Origin: Linyphia triangularis
Taxonomy: Eukaryota; Arthropoda; Arachnida; Araneae; Linyphiidae
Assembly (NCBI GenBank): GCA_963978545.1
Contig: OZ021725.1
Coordinates: 6,949,676 to 7,013,675, forward strand
Length of the DNA: 64,000 nucleotides
Direction: 5' to 3'
Shown piece after piece: positions 14,401 to 24,057 of the stretch. The notes under the pieces are model-generated. The model ran no database searches. It was not told where the DNA came from and was given only the letters and a program-made list of their open reading frames with translations. How positions within the stretch are numbered: the stretch's first letter is position 1; every line of letters begins with the position of its first letter. Made by a program: the position numbers and the translations under genes.

Positions 14401-17400
14401 ATCCTGATTATATTGCTCCTTATATTGCTGCCTGATTGCAATATAATCATCCTGATTATATTGCTCCTTATATTGCTGCCTGATTGCAATATAATCATCC
14501 TGATTATATTGCTGCCTGATTGCAATATTATCATTCTGATTATATTGCAATTAATATTAGTTTAAATATGTTTTTTTTTTTTTTTAAATAACCTATTTTA
14601 GGTCTTTTGAACAAAATAAGATTGTTTTAATTTAAATCATATTGGAATAGATGGGGAGTTCCTTGTTGATATGGTAGCTTAAAATTTTTCCACCTTTTTT
14701 CTTAATCTTCACTGTCTGAATCCCTTGCATATATATAAAGTCTAACATCTGTCTGCATATATATTCACCTATAGCTCAAAATGTATTGGACCAATTTAGA
14801 TCAAGTCGATAAGCTATTGATAGTCTAATTACTGCTTTTGGCTTTAATTACTCTTTCAACACACAAATCATAGTAAATATAATTGATAATTTTTTTTTTG
14901 TTAAATTGTAGTTGGTGTTTTTTTTTTTCCTTTTTTTCCAGTTTCTTCATTAATAAAACATTGTTGGTAACAGTTTCAATGTAAACAGACTGAGCATTTG
15001 TAAATTAAACTTTCGAATTGATTGTAATGCCTTACAAAGTCATTATTAGAGCGGAATAAAATCCTTTTTAAAAAATTTTGACAGTTAGAAGCTATAAAAG
15101 TTCTTCTGAAAGACAATCTTCTCAATTTTCAATGAGAAATGAGCCAATCAGTCATTTCCATGCATCAGTTCAGCAACCAACCTTTGTGTTTTTGCTCCTG
15201 GTAGGAATATTAAAAATGTAATTTATCAAGAAACTCTTAATTTTTTTAGTGTATTTTTTAAAAAATATTTTTTATTCCAAATTCCTTATCATATTATACA
15301 GTTAACTCGTGTTAACTCGAAGTCTCATTGGTCGAATATTCGTACATCTCGAAGTATACATTAGGTCGCGAGGTAATTTAATGTTCTTCAACAATAAACT
15401 ATATTCATATCTGGAAGTGCACACCTTTTAAGTCGAATTTTTTATGAACATTTTATTATAATTACAAACACACAAAAAACCCCACAAAGTACTAACAAAA
15501 ACGATTTAAAATTTTTCCTCTTTACATTGTGTTTTACATTTTTAACTTGTTATCCAGGAAAAACCCTTTTGCATTATCGCGTACAGAAAGTAAAGGGGCT
15601 TTGGCCTTTACAGGTTCGAATCCCGGTTTAGTCATAGATGTTCGTTGTGGTTCGGAATCCACGTTAGGCTGTAGGTCCCAGCCTGATTAGTCGTTATTGT
15701 GCACAAGAATAAGTTGTTGAGCGCACAAGCCAACCAACCAGATATGAAGTGTGAGTCAATGATGTTGGTTTGCTTTGGCTTTGAATAATGTTAAAACGTA
15801 AGTTGCATAAGCTTAATTTAAATCAAAAGGTTAAATTGTTCAATGAAATTGAACAAAATCTGCTATGTAAGAAGAAAGACGTTACTTTAAAGTACAAAAT
15901 TCCGAATACTCTTTCAACCATTTTGAAAAACTAAGACGATTTTAAAAAGACATCCATCAAAACTTGTATGTAAATCCATTGTGTAAAGGTATGTACTTTT
16001 TCTGGCACTGAAGCTGCTCTTTTAAAATGGTTTGAGACATATTGAATCCACAAAAGACGAAGGACTTTGCACGTTTTCTAAAACTTGAAGGATTTATAGC
16101 AAATGCAGGATAGCTAGAAAAGTTTAAAGCAAGTCACAATATTGTCTTCAAACTCAACATGATCAAGTAAAAGTGGTCTCTAATAAAATATGCCTTGAAT
16201 AGGAAATAACTTCGGAAAACTCGAAGAATTTGGCCAGTCCCTCGAAATTCGAGTTATTGCGAGTTGACTGTAGTTCATAATGAATTAATTTACTAAATAG
16301 TCCGTAAGAAGTGCAAACAGTATGTCCCCCTTGAATGAATTTTTTTTCATTTACTACAAAAAGCACCAAGCCAAGAACTTGACATTGGGGTAACGGCAGA
16401 TTACAGGGGTGAAAATCTTCCGCTTTTTTTTTCTCTGAGAAGTTCCGCTTTTTCTATAATTTTATTATTTTTAGTGGACTTTATAGGGCTTTATCAGACT
16501 AAACTTCCTGAAACTCCCCCTCAGAAAAAAAAAATCTGGTTGCACCTCTGGTCTGTACACACATTAGTACTCTAATCTATATATTTAATAGGCAATACGT
16601 TTTTTGGGGTTAGTCTGTCCGCCTAAACTGCTCAACCAATTTCATTGATCAAGGTGTCATTTTAAAGGAAATAAGCTGTAGATTTGCCAAAACGTGCCAA
16701 AATAATTTATTAACACTTTATTAATTAGTTAAATTTCAATATTTTTCATCATTAAGCTACTACAAAGCCTCAATGATTTTGAAAATATGAATGGCAACAT
16801 CCTTACGTATGTAAACAACAAACCCGTAGCGTAGTGAGGCGCTTGTATCCCAACCCAAGAGAGGCATTCAGGGGTTGGTGAGTGTAGCTCGCGTTGTTTT
16901 TTATCAGAATAAATAAAAGATATTGAGACTTCAATGTAAGGGCATAGCTAATGAAGTTTTAAGTCAGAATGTTGGCGGATAGTATATTTAACTTTCTATT
17001 ATGAAACTTGCAATTTGGGTGTTTTCTCTATTAGGCCTTACATTAAATTTATAAAAATTTGGTTACATTTTTTTATGGCTGGCAAACCTATTTGAGCGCA
17101 GCAAGATGCTTTAACCACAAATCAATCCGAGCGCAGCGAAGTGTTTGGGGGGTTGGCGAACGTTAGCGAGCAGGGGGCGAAGCCCCCTAGTATATTCTTA
17201 TTCAGCTATTTTTGTATTTCCAAATTACACAGCATTTATATTTTCCTCTTTTTTTACGTTTTTACTGTTTTCAGCCCTGAGATTACTAATCAGACTTACT
17301 TTCTAATTCAGTCATGTCCCTTCGGTTACCCAGCAACATGGTTCCACTCAACTAGTATTGAATGATTTAGTAATCAGCTCCGTTTAAAAACCTGAAAATT

Positions 17401-18116
17401 TCTTGCATATAAATTTAGATGTATAACAATGTGTCTCGATGTTCAGAATCACTCTTATATAATTTTCAATAGCACTAATCTACTTAAACATTGACCCATT
17501 TTTATTTTCAATCAGTATTGTTTCGGTCTTTTTTCTTTAGGTTAACTTTCTTCACAATACCTTGCATCCAAGTCAACTTAATTATTTGCATATATGTACT
17601 TAATTTAAAAAGTTAAACTTTGCCCTTATATTGTGCTCTCCTACTTTAGTAGACTGCAATTTCAAGTTTTTAAAAATGATTTATATGGCATTTTTTCTAC
17701 GCTTTTTCCTTTTGAAATAATTTTTTTGCATACTTGGAACAGATTTTTATTGTATTGAATATTAAGATTTTGAATAACATAAATAGGTTATTTTATAAAG
17801 TCAAATCAGAAAAATGTAAAAAACATACACTTTAAAAAACTTGACCTTTTTGAGTTATGTTGGCTGTTTTGTATATGAATATTTTTTTCCTTTTAGAAAA
17901 CAAGTCTTGGCAACCAAAAAAGATGCTGAGAAGGATAATGTAACTGTACCTTTGACCAGAGATGAATACTGTATTAAACACCAAACAAAGCCAAAGGAAA
18001 GCGACGCTGACATCATGACAGATTTCTATGCTGATGATTACGGCGATGACATGGAGGATTATGACGAAGAAGACATCAATGACGATAACGAAGACTCAGG
18101 AAATGCTGAGTCATGA
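2357..18116 (+). CDS. UBE2R2: CDC34/UBE2R-type ubiquitin-conjugating enzyme E2, 3' four exons
   Basis: Four exons (2357-2443, 5784-5881, 10759-10893, 17897-18116) join in frame across GT/AG introns of 3.3, 4.9 and 7.0 kb and give ~179 residues to a TGA stop. The product carries the HPN motif (WHPNVYE), the active-site cysteine in [12 protein letters not shown], and the acidic-loop segment [13 protein letters not shown] that distinguishes CDC34/UBE2R from other E2s. It continues with [18 protein letters not shown] and ends in a tail rich in Asp and Glu. Members of this family take ubiquitin from E1 and work with SCF cullin-RING ligases to build K48-linked chains in nucleus and cytosol; the acidic tail binds the cullin basic canyon. 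Family length is ~236-238 residues, so ~57-60 N-terminal residues are missing; the first exon here starts at the residue after the conserved GGYFK, so upstream exons lie before the window. Invertebrates usually have a single UBE2R gene, so CDC34 and UBE2R2 are equally good names. Confidence 0.95.
2822..3234 (+). mobile_element. short-TIR DNA transposon (CAGGGTTCCCAC termini)
   Basis: Left end CAGGGTTCCCAC and right end GTGGGAACCCTG are exact inverses. Both are flanked by TTGAA, a 5-bp direct repeat. Internal sequence contains repeated 'aaaagtcctt' motifs near both ends. No transposase is present, so it is non-autonomous. Confidence 0.75.
3292..3578. mobile_element. small MITE with GATA flanks
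   Basis: GGGGCAATTCC at the left and GAACTGCCC at the right form imperfect TIRs, continuing inward as gggacatttt against aaatgtcctg. GATA flanks both sides. The termini are short, so this is moderately supported. Confidence 0.45.
3579..4416. other. AT-rich intron, nothing recognised
   Basis: No gene or paired repeat was seen. Confidence 0.4.
4419..5340. mobile_element. TA-flanked Tc1/mariner-type MITE, ~0.92 kb
   Basis: Both ends read CAGTACACAAAAAAAAAT inward and share GAACGATGGCTATATC further in. TA flanks both ends, as expected for mariner-type insertion. No transposase frame was recognised. A poly-T run lies at ~5207-5231. Confidence 0.75.
5345..5783. other. intron between UBE2R exons, nothing recognised
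   Basis: The 15-mer aactacggtcgttag at ~5542 also occurs at ~71, but no element could be delimited. Confidence 0.35.
5784..5881 (+). CDS. UBE2R2: UBE2R exon with catalytic cysteine and acidic loop
   Basis: This 98-bp exon follows a tttcag acceptor and ends before gtaggg, leaving two bases of a split Arg codon. It encodes [12 protein letters not shown], where the Cys is the ubiquitin-accepting residue, then the CDC34-specific acidic loop and the WNPTQNVR segment. Confidence 0.95.
5949..6608. mobile_element. foldback element with ~190-bp inverted arms
   Basis: The left arm starting gactgagaggcggctgc is repeated in inverse at the right end (gcagtcgcctttcggac). Pairing continues through ggaatccactggtctgccg and further inward to the aacttgcc motif. 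A decayed partial copy is at 50434-50660. Confidence 0.8.
6609..7213. other. AT-rich intron, nothing recognised
   Basis: No gene or paired repeat was found. Confidence 0.4.
7220..7501 (+). mobile_element. 6-bp-TSD transposon, 'GTGAAAATCTTCC' subfamily
   Basis: Starts CAGGAGTGAAAATCTTCC and ends TTTTCATCCCCG, flanked on both sides by AATTAG (7214-7219, 7502-7507). It is paralogous to 16404-17279 but lacks the Helitron found there. Non-coding. Confidence 0.8.
7592..7882 (+). mobile_element. 6-bp-TSD transposon, CAGGGATGAGAG subfamily, shortened copy
   Basis: Colinear with 18679-19100 (ctgtatttttctgatc, ccagtttttcctgcaaaaa, agtatgagaaatttcatt). Ends are CAGTGATGA and CTCATCCGG, both mutated, and the flanking hexamer match is imperfect. 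Confidence 0.7.
8658..9627. mobile_element. nested transposon with CAGGGTTTCCAC end
   Basis: Begins CAGGGTTTCCAC with repeated 'catggaaagtcag' subterminal motifs. It ends with gaaagtcatgaaaagtcatgg and GGAACCATG, a degenerate inverse. Related in ends to 2822-3234. It contains the SINE at 9141-9323. Confidence 0.55.
9141..9323 (+). mobile_element. tRNA-derived SINE
   Basis: The head resembles a tRNA: A-box-like tatagtggttagcgtgc and B-box-like gcgggctcgagtccc, spaced as in tRNA genes. A conserved body (gggtgtttgtaaatgtat, gccagataatctgaa) and an AACC-repeat tail follow. The same body and tail recur at 49543-49709. The unrelated body and tail rule out a functional tRNA gene. Confidence 0.85.
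9985..10484 (-). mobile_element. short mariner-like element with transposase C-terminal relic
   Basis: Ends CAGGGTGTCTATAAA and TTATAGACACACTG are inverted and flanked by TATA. TIR pairing extends through ggacacattttgat against atcaaaatgtgttc. A minus-strand frame near 10111-10300 reads [20 protein letters not shown] and then [20 protein letters not shown], resembling the C-terminus of DDE transposases of Tc1/mariner-like elements. The N-terminal and catalytic parts are absent. Confidence 0.7.
10759..10893 (+). CDS. UBE2R2: UBE2R exon, C-terminal part of the UBC fold
   Basis: This 135-bp exon lies between the acceptor taatccag and the donor gtaaat. It begins by completing the split Arg codon and encodes [17 protein letters not shown] followed by [18 protein letters not shown], the conserved end of the CDC34 catalytic domain. 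Phase 1 in, phase 2 out. Confidence 0.95.
10894..11058. other. intron sequence, nothing recognised
   Basis: AT-rich sequence between the UBE2R exon and the Helitron 3' end. Confidence 0.3.
11257..12887 (-). mobile_element. nested non-autonomous Helitron with internal tandem array
   Basis: The minus-strand 5' end is TCTCTATATATATAAGGC then CACTCACTCACTCATCA, typical of Helitrons. The 3' end is GCACGGGTATTCAGCTAG followed by T. It sits between A and T with no TSD. Most of the body is a tandem array (11580-12840). Confidence 0.8.
11580..12840. repeat. ~146-bp tandem array inside a Helitron
   Basis: About nine units, each with cggaatagcttactttttc, ccaattttcagagttgtgac, gggaagtgggacattcgaat and gtttaaccccttttcgac. 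Units diverge by several substitutions each. Confidence 0.85.
13557..13713. mobile_element. MITE related to 1262-1388
   Basis: Ends gtacggattctgtgccaaga and ttggcgcagaatttgtac are inverse. The interior shares ttgtttacataaaacagcg with the first copy. Confidence 0.55.
14106..14274. mobile_element. TA-flanked pogo/Tigger-type MITE
   Basis: Left CAGTCATCTCGTGATAACTC and right GAGTTATCGCGATCTGACTG are inverted and bounded by TA. It has the same ends as the longer pogo relic at 15299-16270, so it is likely an internal-deletion derivative. Confidence 0.75.
14277..14565. repeat. 48-bp palindromic minisatellite with inverted terminal segments
   Basis: Four full 48-bp units plus shorter end units. 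Each contains a perfect 12-bp-arm inverted repeat, gcaatataatca / tgattatattgc, around a 3-base loop. The whole block is bounded by TTAAACTAATATT and AATATTAGTTTAA. All frames stay open because the period is a multiple of 3, so the apparent ORFs here are artefacts. Confidence 0.9.
14566..15296. other. intron sequence, nothing recognised
   Basis: Poly-T tracts and AT-rich sequence; no delimited element. Confidence 0.35.
15299..16270 (+). mobile_element. pogo/Tigger transposon relic with CENP-B-type HTH
   Basis: TIRs CAGTTAACTCGTG and TCGAGTTATTGCGAGTTGACTG are flanked by TA. Around 15790-15932 a frame reads [20 protein letters not shown] followed by [20 protein letters not shown], the pogo/CENP-B N-terminal helix-turn-helix. 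Around 16008-16160 decayed text matches the second HTH (ALLKWFET). The DDE catalytic core is missing and stops are frequent. A SINE-like segment is nested at 15588-15740. Confidence 0.75.
15588..15740 (+). mobile_element. SINE-like segment with B-box and AACC tail
   Basis: Contains B-box-like ggttcgaatcccgg and ends in gccaaccaacc, like the SINEs at 9141 and 49543. The A-box is unclear. Confidence 0.5.
16404..17279 (+). mobile_element. 6-bp-TSD transposon interrupted by a Helitron
   Basis: Starts CAGGGGTGAAAATCTTCC, ends TTTTCAGCCCTG, and is flanked by AGATTA on both sides (16398-16403, 17280-17285). Its halves match 7220-7501, which is uninterrupted. Confidence 0.8.
16576..17190 (+). mobile_element. 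Helitron, 615 bp
   Basis: The 5' end is TCTATATATTTAATAGGC preceded by A. The 3' end is the hairpin GGGGGCGAAGCCCCCTAG followed by T. The paralogous element at 7220-7501 shows the uninterrupted site. Confidence 0.85.
17286..17896. other. intron before the last UBE2R exon, nothing recognised
   Basis: T-rich sequence leading to the acceptor at 17895-17896. Confidence 0.4.
17897..18116 (+). CDS. UBE2R2: UBE2R terminal exon, acidic tail and stop
   Basis: The last exon starts after ttttag and runs to TGA at 18114-18116. It encodes [15 protein letters not shown], an EYC-containing stretch, and then a tail dominated by Asp and Glu ([17 protein letters not shown]) ending in NAES. The tail matches the cullin-binding acidic extension of the family. 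Confidence 0.95.
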
Positions 18117-18672
18117 CCTCCCTCCAATACACTTTGAAAATGAATGCTTCTCATATCCTTATGTCTGAATGACTGATTAAAAGTATTTCTGGAGTTATTT
18201 TCTTCATGTAAATGGTGTTTAACTTGCATTGGTAAAGTGGATGTCACCAATATTTTAATCTCTATTTTCGGATGTTTTTGTACCAAAATGTCCCTGTCTC
18301 AACAGTAAAACTTGCTTGCTTAAATTTCAATTAAACAAATTTTAACTTGGGTAGAAGGATTTAAAAGCAACAGCACCTCTGCTAAGTCATTTGTTTCTTA
18401 TTTTGATTATAAATAACTTGGAGCTCTGGTAAAACATTTTTAAAAACTAGCTTATGTTAACACCCTTGCCAAGTGACTAGAAATTGGAATGTTGACCGGC
18501 ACGATCTCATTTAATTTAGCAAATTATATTATCTTCTTGGTATTTGTTCACTATTATCATTTCATAGTTCCTATTTCACTATTTAGTTGGCTTGCAATAA
18601 TTTATTTTTCTTTAGTTAAAAAATGCATTAGATTAGCTTATTATTCAGTTACCATTAAGTTAATTTTTATAA
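18117..18672 (+). other. proximal 3' UTR of the UBE2R gene
   Basis: Sequence after the stop with no paired repeats. No AATAAA close to the stop is compelling, so the 3' end of the transcript is not fixed; an ATTAAA occurs at ~18330. Confidence 0.5.
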
Positions 18673-18678
18673 CACATT

Positions 18679-19100
18679 CAGGGATGAGAGTTTTCCTCCT
18701 TTTGGGGGATTTCCACTTTTTTTGTTTTTTATGTAACATTTTCCTTCTCTTTGTCTGTGTTTCAAGGATCTGTATTTTTCTGATCTGAACCAGTTTTTCC
18801 TGCAAAAAGTTAACTTTTCCTTATGTCTAAACAAAAAAATGTCTCCTCTTAACTCCCCTTACCTCACAGATTACTTCACACGCTCCTAATATTTGAAATG
18901 TAATTATTATATAGTATGAGAAATTTCATTGTATCTTTAAATTTATTGAATCACCCTCCCTGCATATTTTTTGTTGAATTTTTGTGTATTCCTTCCGCAT
19001 GCTTTTTCGACGAAACTTTCGGTATCGTCCCTTTCGTCGTTGCTTTTTTAACGAATTTTGGAATTTCCACCTTTTTGCTCTCTGATTACTCTCATCCCTG
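18679..19100 (+). mobile_element. 6-bp-TSD transposon, CAGGGATGAGAG subfamily
   Basis: Ends CAGGGATGAGAG and CTCTCATCCCTG (the latter with one change upstream) are inverted. CACATT flanks both sides (18673-18678, 19101-19106). 422 bp, non-coding. Confidence 0.85.
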
Positions 19101-19110
19101 CACATTGTAT

Positions 19111-19735
19111 CAAGGCCTATTCTAAGGAATTTTTACGACTGCCCAAACTTCCGTCCCCCCCCCCCCCTCGACATTACAAACATTATTACGCTAAACAGAG
19201 AATAAAAAAATAAAAAAAATAGGCCTATTAAGCAGTCTCATAATGATATTTTCGCCTCCTATGTATGGAATTTAAAATTGTGATTCGTCATGTTGTCGAT
19301 CCATAAGTCCCCATTTATACGTTTATAATTTCAGGTCTTCCTAGTTTTTAAATTTAACACAAAGTTGTTAAAATTTAAACCTAATTATTTAACTTAAAAC
19401 ACTACTAAATTAGAGGCGTTAAGGGAACGAATAACCGCCAGAATAGCTTCGATTATGTCAAATATGCCAATTATTGGGTTGCCTGGTAAGAGTTTTTCTT
19501 GAAGCTGAAACTTCAAAGAAGGAAGGGTTGCATAAACAAATAAAAAAGTCGTTTTAAATTTTATTATACTCAAATTCAAAAAGATGAATAATAATGGCAC
19601 TCCTTTAATAAAATCATATTTTTAATTTCCTTGTTTTTCTATTTTTTACGACTGCCCAAAATCTGATTTACGACTGCCCAAATACAATTTACGACTGCCC
19701 AAATAGGCCACGACTGCCCGTTAGAATAGGCCCTG
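19111..19735. mobile_element. hAT-type non-autonomous element with subterminal repeats
   Basis: Ends CAAGGCCTATTCTAA and TTAGAATAGGCCCTG are inverted, flanked by an exact 8-bp CATTGTAT (19103-19110, 19736-19743). The motif ACGACTGCCC occurs once near the left end and four times at ~21-bp spacing near the right end, probably transposase-binding sites. Confidence 0.85.
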
Positions 19736-19895
19736 CATTGTATGATTTCAAAATTCAATATAATTGCAACACTAAAATTAAAATTTAAGATATCCCCTAA
19801 CCTTTTACCTAAAGAAACAAACCAATTAAGAAAACTTTTTCAAAATTTAAAATGGCAACTGAGATCTGAAAACGAGCTGTCTTTTTAAATTAATA

Positions 19896-19920
19896 ATATA
19901 TTTATATATATATATATATT
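19896..19920. repeat. AT dinucleotide microsatellite
   Basis: A short TA run in AT-rich intergenic sequence. Confidence 0.6.
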
Positions 19921-20318
19921 ACTAGTTTGCTTTTATCTATCAATGTTGAAGAATGATCAAGACTTTTTCTAAAGGTAGGGTAATATTTAGGTTTCTAATT
20001 TAACACACCAGTAATTTTCTTCCAAGTAAACAAAAAGTCTTAAAATTCTCTTGCATCATGGTATAAAAATGGCATATCTTCTTACAAACAATCTTAAATT
20101 GTGTTATTTAAGTACTTCTAATATGAGTTACGAATGAGAAAAAATGCTAACATCTTTTTTGTCATGTTACTTTAGACTAGTTTAAAAGGAAGACAAATTC
20201 TGTTTAGATAAAATGTTAGTTGTTTTACTGACTCTTTATTTATTTCATTATTTATCACACTTTTCCAAATATCCTAATGATGTCAGATATCTCTGCAGAA
20301 GAAAATTTGGTTCCTTTT

Positions 20319-20623
20319 AAGTACCCTTCACAAAATTCCACAATCAGCAAACGGACCTTTCACAAAATTCCATGTTGAGATATTTAAATCATCTAGAAGT
20401 AGAAGGATATCATTGTAAATATTTGTAATTTTTCTGCATAATATTTAATATTTGTAAGTACCTACTCAACATTAAAGATTTTAAAAATGTAAAATTGTTT
20501 TTATTACTGCATGAAAGTTTTGCAAAAATATATAAAATTGGAAATTTTTCACAAAATTTAAATATTCCCCCCCCCCCAAAAAAAAAGAACCCTGTTAAAA
20601 AAATCTGAATAGAGCCCTGGATG
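20319..20623. repeat. dispersed repeat shared with 44085-44284
   Basis: Both copies contain cttcacaaaattcca, agtagaaggat, acctactcaacattaaa and gcatgaaagttt, and end near accctg or gccctg. Probably an hAT-type relic, but the left ends could not be paired. Confidence 0.6.
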
Positions 20624-22582
20624 TTTTGGCAAATATTTTTTTAGAACGATGTATGCTAAGAATTGTATTTTCAAGGCATAATCATATTTATTTCTTTGTT
20701 ATATATGTTTATTTCAGTTCAACTAACAATAATATAGTTTACACAATAATTATTTTTCAATGAGTGATTAAATATTGATTGAAATATGCAATATATTTTT
20801 CCTTTACTTTATTTGGTGAAGAATTTTGTTTTATGTATGGACCCAAAAGATTGGTGTAAAAAACACAATTTTATCGAAACAAAAATCAAACTTAATTACA
20901 TTAAAAAGTAAGTTGAAAGTTTTCTTTCATCATAATTTGAATTCTAATTATTAAAATTTTTCTAAAACAGACCATTAGAAATTCTTCTCTGTAAACTCCA
21001 AATTAAATTGATTCTTAGCCCAAAATCTTTTCTTAATTCCTGTTTTTCTAACGAGTGACAATACTAAATCGATTTGAAGATATGCTCATTTTGCACTAAG
21101 TTGCAACTTTATTTTTGAAACTTATTTTCAAAAAGTAAATGATATGAAGTTAACTGGTGTCTTATTTTATACCTACTTTTATAAAGTATTATTTGATACC
21201 TAATAATGTACTGTAAATTTCAAGTTAAAAATAGATAATGACATTAAGTTAGAGAATGAGTACAAATGAATGGATTATTGATGCCGTGTTATTAATTTTT
21301 TATTTATGATGCATAAAAGTAGTGATAAGGTAAGACATAGAATTTTGTAGGTTTTCAATCAGGTAAGTTTGAAAAAAAAATTTACGAGTTAAAAACATGG
21401 TACCAAAAAGCCTTGAGCTACATTTTGTTTAAGCTTAATTATCCGATAGCATCATTAATTGTCACTAAGCAGTCAGAAGCTACCTTGGATATGCTTATTT
21501 CAATTTTAGACACTAGCCAACTGGTGGAGGTTTCATTGCATAATTTATTTTGAACAATGTGTCATTAATGCATTTTACTTCCAAATGTGCTGCTTTTCAC
21601 ATTGAAAACATGGAGAAACTTGCAGTAGGAGAGATATCTTTGTATTTATTATTTATAAATCAGCAGGCGTCCATTGAATGTAACAATAATAATGAGTTTA
21701 AAATTTTAAATGACTTGGTATGTATTTTAGTAGGAGGATATTATTTACCTTATTTTTAGATATTAGTAGAATTTTGGATGGTGTGATTATCTAATTTATT
21801 TATTGTTTGAAATGACTTTAAAAACATTTTACAAGGATAACTTAGCAATAACTCATAAAAAAAAGTTTTAGGAAATATTTTTAAGCCATTATGTAATGAC
21901 AGTTAAATTTAAACGTTAGGTTATGTTTTGCTGACTTGATATTGAACTTAAAGAATAATTACACATTTAAAATAATTTTTTTTTAGTAATGAATATTAAT
22001 TTATGTGGTGTTTAAACAATGAGAGCTAATATTATTTTGCAATGTTATCATGCGATATTTTATTTATATGCTGGTTATACTTTTATGTATTTCACTGGCT
22101 CTCTTACGTTACCTTTCAATCTGAGTAATGTATGTATTATATAATCACAAATCTTATTAGTTATAAACCTCGCCAATTGCTCATTTTTATAAGGTTGTAA
22201 TTTCTAGTCGAATTAATTCCCACACAACTTCATCTGCAAATAGTATTTCACTTACGATGCCACTTAACTGGCTTTCAATCATTTGAAAAAGCTCAACATG
22301 TACCGTCTTCAAGGGGAAGGACAAATTGGAAATTTGCCTCTTAAAATTAATTATTTATACTTTCCACTGGATTAATGTGTTTCAATAGTTTCTTGTCGTA
22401 TTAAAAGTTATATTTTATCAAATTTAAGCATTTGAAGCAGAAAACTTCTGTTCAGCTTAAGAGAAGGCCCTAGTAAGGATCATTTTCTATACTCGCTAAT
22501 GTATTCTATTTTAAATCCTTACATCAATACGCATGCAGTGGCTCCACCTGGTTTTGCCATTTTAATTTATAATAGATAGACA
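20624..22582. other. intergenic AT-rich stretch, nothing recognised
   Basis: No coding, tRNA or transposon signal was seen. It may include 3' UTR of the UBE2R transcript. Confidence 0.4.
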
Positions 22583-22867
22583 TTAACCCCTTAACTGCCG
22601 AAGAAAACTTACCAAGATTAGTTCCACAGTGCCATTTTTCACATAGGCTCGCGTTGTTCAGAAGATTTAAAAATTTAATTTTCTTTACAGTTATGTATAT
22701 TTATAAATTTAAGTAAGCAAATATGCTTCTTATCACTGGATGATGTCCAAAATGATCTTAAGAAATGTTTGGCACCATTTTAAGAGCAAATTGTTTTGAA
22801 AATTTTAAAATTGCCAGCAATCAATCGTATTTCGGAAAGGCGGCAGTTAACGCATTGACTTAGCGAG
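22583..22867. mobile_element. possible piggyBac-type MITE
   Basis: Left TTAACCCCTTAACTGCCG and right cggcagttaacgcattg are partly inverse, as in TTAA-inserting elements, but the right terminus is degraded. Confidence 0.3.
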
Positions 22868-23847
22868 GCGTATATAAACACCAGCGGCAAGCAAGATGTT
22901 AAATGAAGATAATTTATGGTATTTTATTAAAAGATCCTTTTCGTATTTACTCGCCAAATTTCAAGATTTTATACTAAGTTGTTTCTAAATGCACTAGACT
23001 AGAAGACACATAACAGCGTGTATAAGAAATGATCCTTAGTATGACATCTTCTTGAAACCACCTGAAAGATATTTTCCCCTCTTGTGCTCATAATGTTTTA
23101 TACAATGAAATTTTGACTTCCGAGGGGTAAATTATTACTGTGTGGTACACTTATTTAAACAAATTTATTCAATTCCATTCAGAACTAAAAAAATTTAATG
23201 TAATTATGTTATATTTAATTTTGGGAGTGATAAGTGTTTTAATTAGAATTTTTTATAGTAGTGATGGATGTACTTAATTCTTGATGTAAGAAATGCATAG
23301 TTTTTAAGAATTGAAACTTATCATTATATAATGATTCAAATTGCTGTTTTCTAAGATTAAATACATATGTATTATTTTGTTACTCATATATTTAATATTA
23401 TAAAACACAGTATAAATATAAGCACTTTTTAACATTAGAATAATTAATGTGCCTTTTATGATTTAAATTTAAGACAAAAATATCTTTTACAGTTAGTTGA
23501 GGCAGATTTGAAACTATATCACCAAGAAAAACTTATTTACACAATTCATAACAATGATTTTGTGTATTTTCAAGTTTAATGAATATAATAGTTTTAATAA
23601 CCTTAGTATTTAACACTTGTAGTTTTAATGAAAGTGAACATATGCATAAATAGAGGTTATTAACTTTAGTTGACTCATGCAGACTTTTTAATAAGAAGTT
23701 TATTAAATTATCTAATATCTCAGTCAAGCACCCTTACAAAAGAATTACTAAGAATAGTTCAAACAGAGACTGTGTTTAACCCATTAACGACGGTTGGTAA
23801 GAAAATTTGCCAATCGACATTTTATTTTTTTCTTTGCTAATAAATTG

Positions 23848-24057
23848 GGTACTTACGTATTATCGCAACCAGGTTGGCGCGATTTGACGGCATTCAATCT
23901 AACCAGTAAACAAAATAATTCCTTTACGAAAAACCACGTATAACACGTAGAGTCGCCAAATTTGGCGATTTTTGCGAATTTTGGTTGCCGTAAGTAGGGT
24001 TGCCAAATTTGGCGGTTTATGCGAATTTTGGCCTGGTTGCGTTAATACGTAAGTACC
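23848..24057. mobile_element. short MITE, GGTACTTACGTATTA termini
   Basis: GGTACTTACGTATTATCGC at the left is inverted with one change at the right (GCGTTAATACGTAAGTACC). The interior carries repeated 'gccaaatttggcg' motifs. Confidence 0.7.

Noticed and set aside
14280..14550. CRISPR-like array
   Set aside because: Units are directly tandem with no unique spacers, and the context is eukaryotic.
14101..14565. Long overlapping open frames of repeated [16 protein letters not shown] peptide on both strands
   Set aside because: The 48-bp period is a multiple of three, so frames stay open by repetition. No start context or similarity supports translation.
18916..19125. 69-codon hydrophobic frame resembling a membrane peptide
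   Set aside because: It lies inside the 6-bp-TSD transposon and is not conserved as a frame in the copies at 7592 and 45214.
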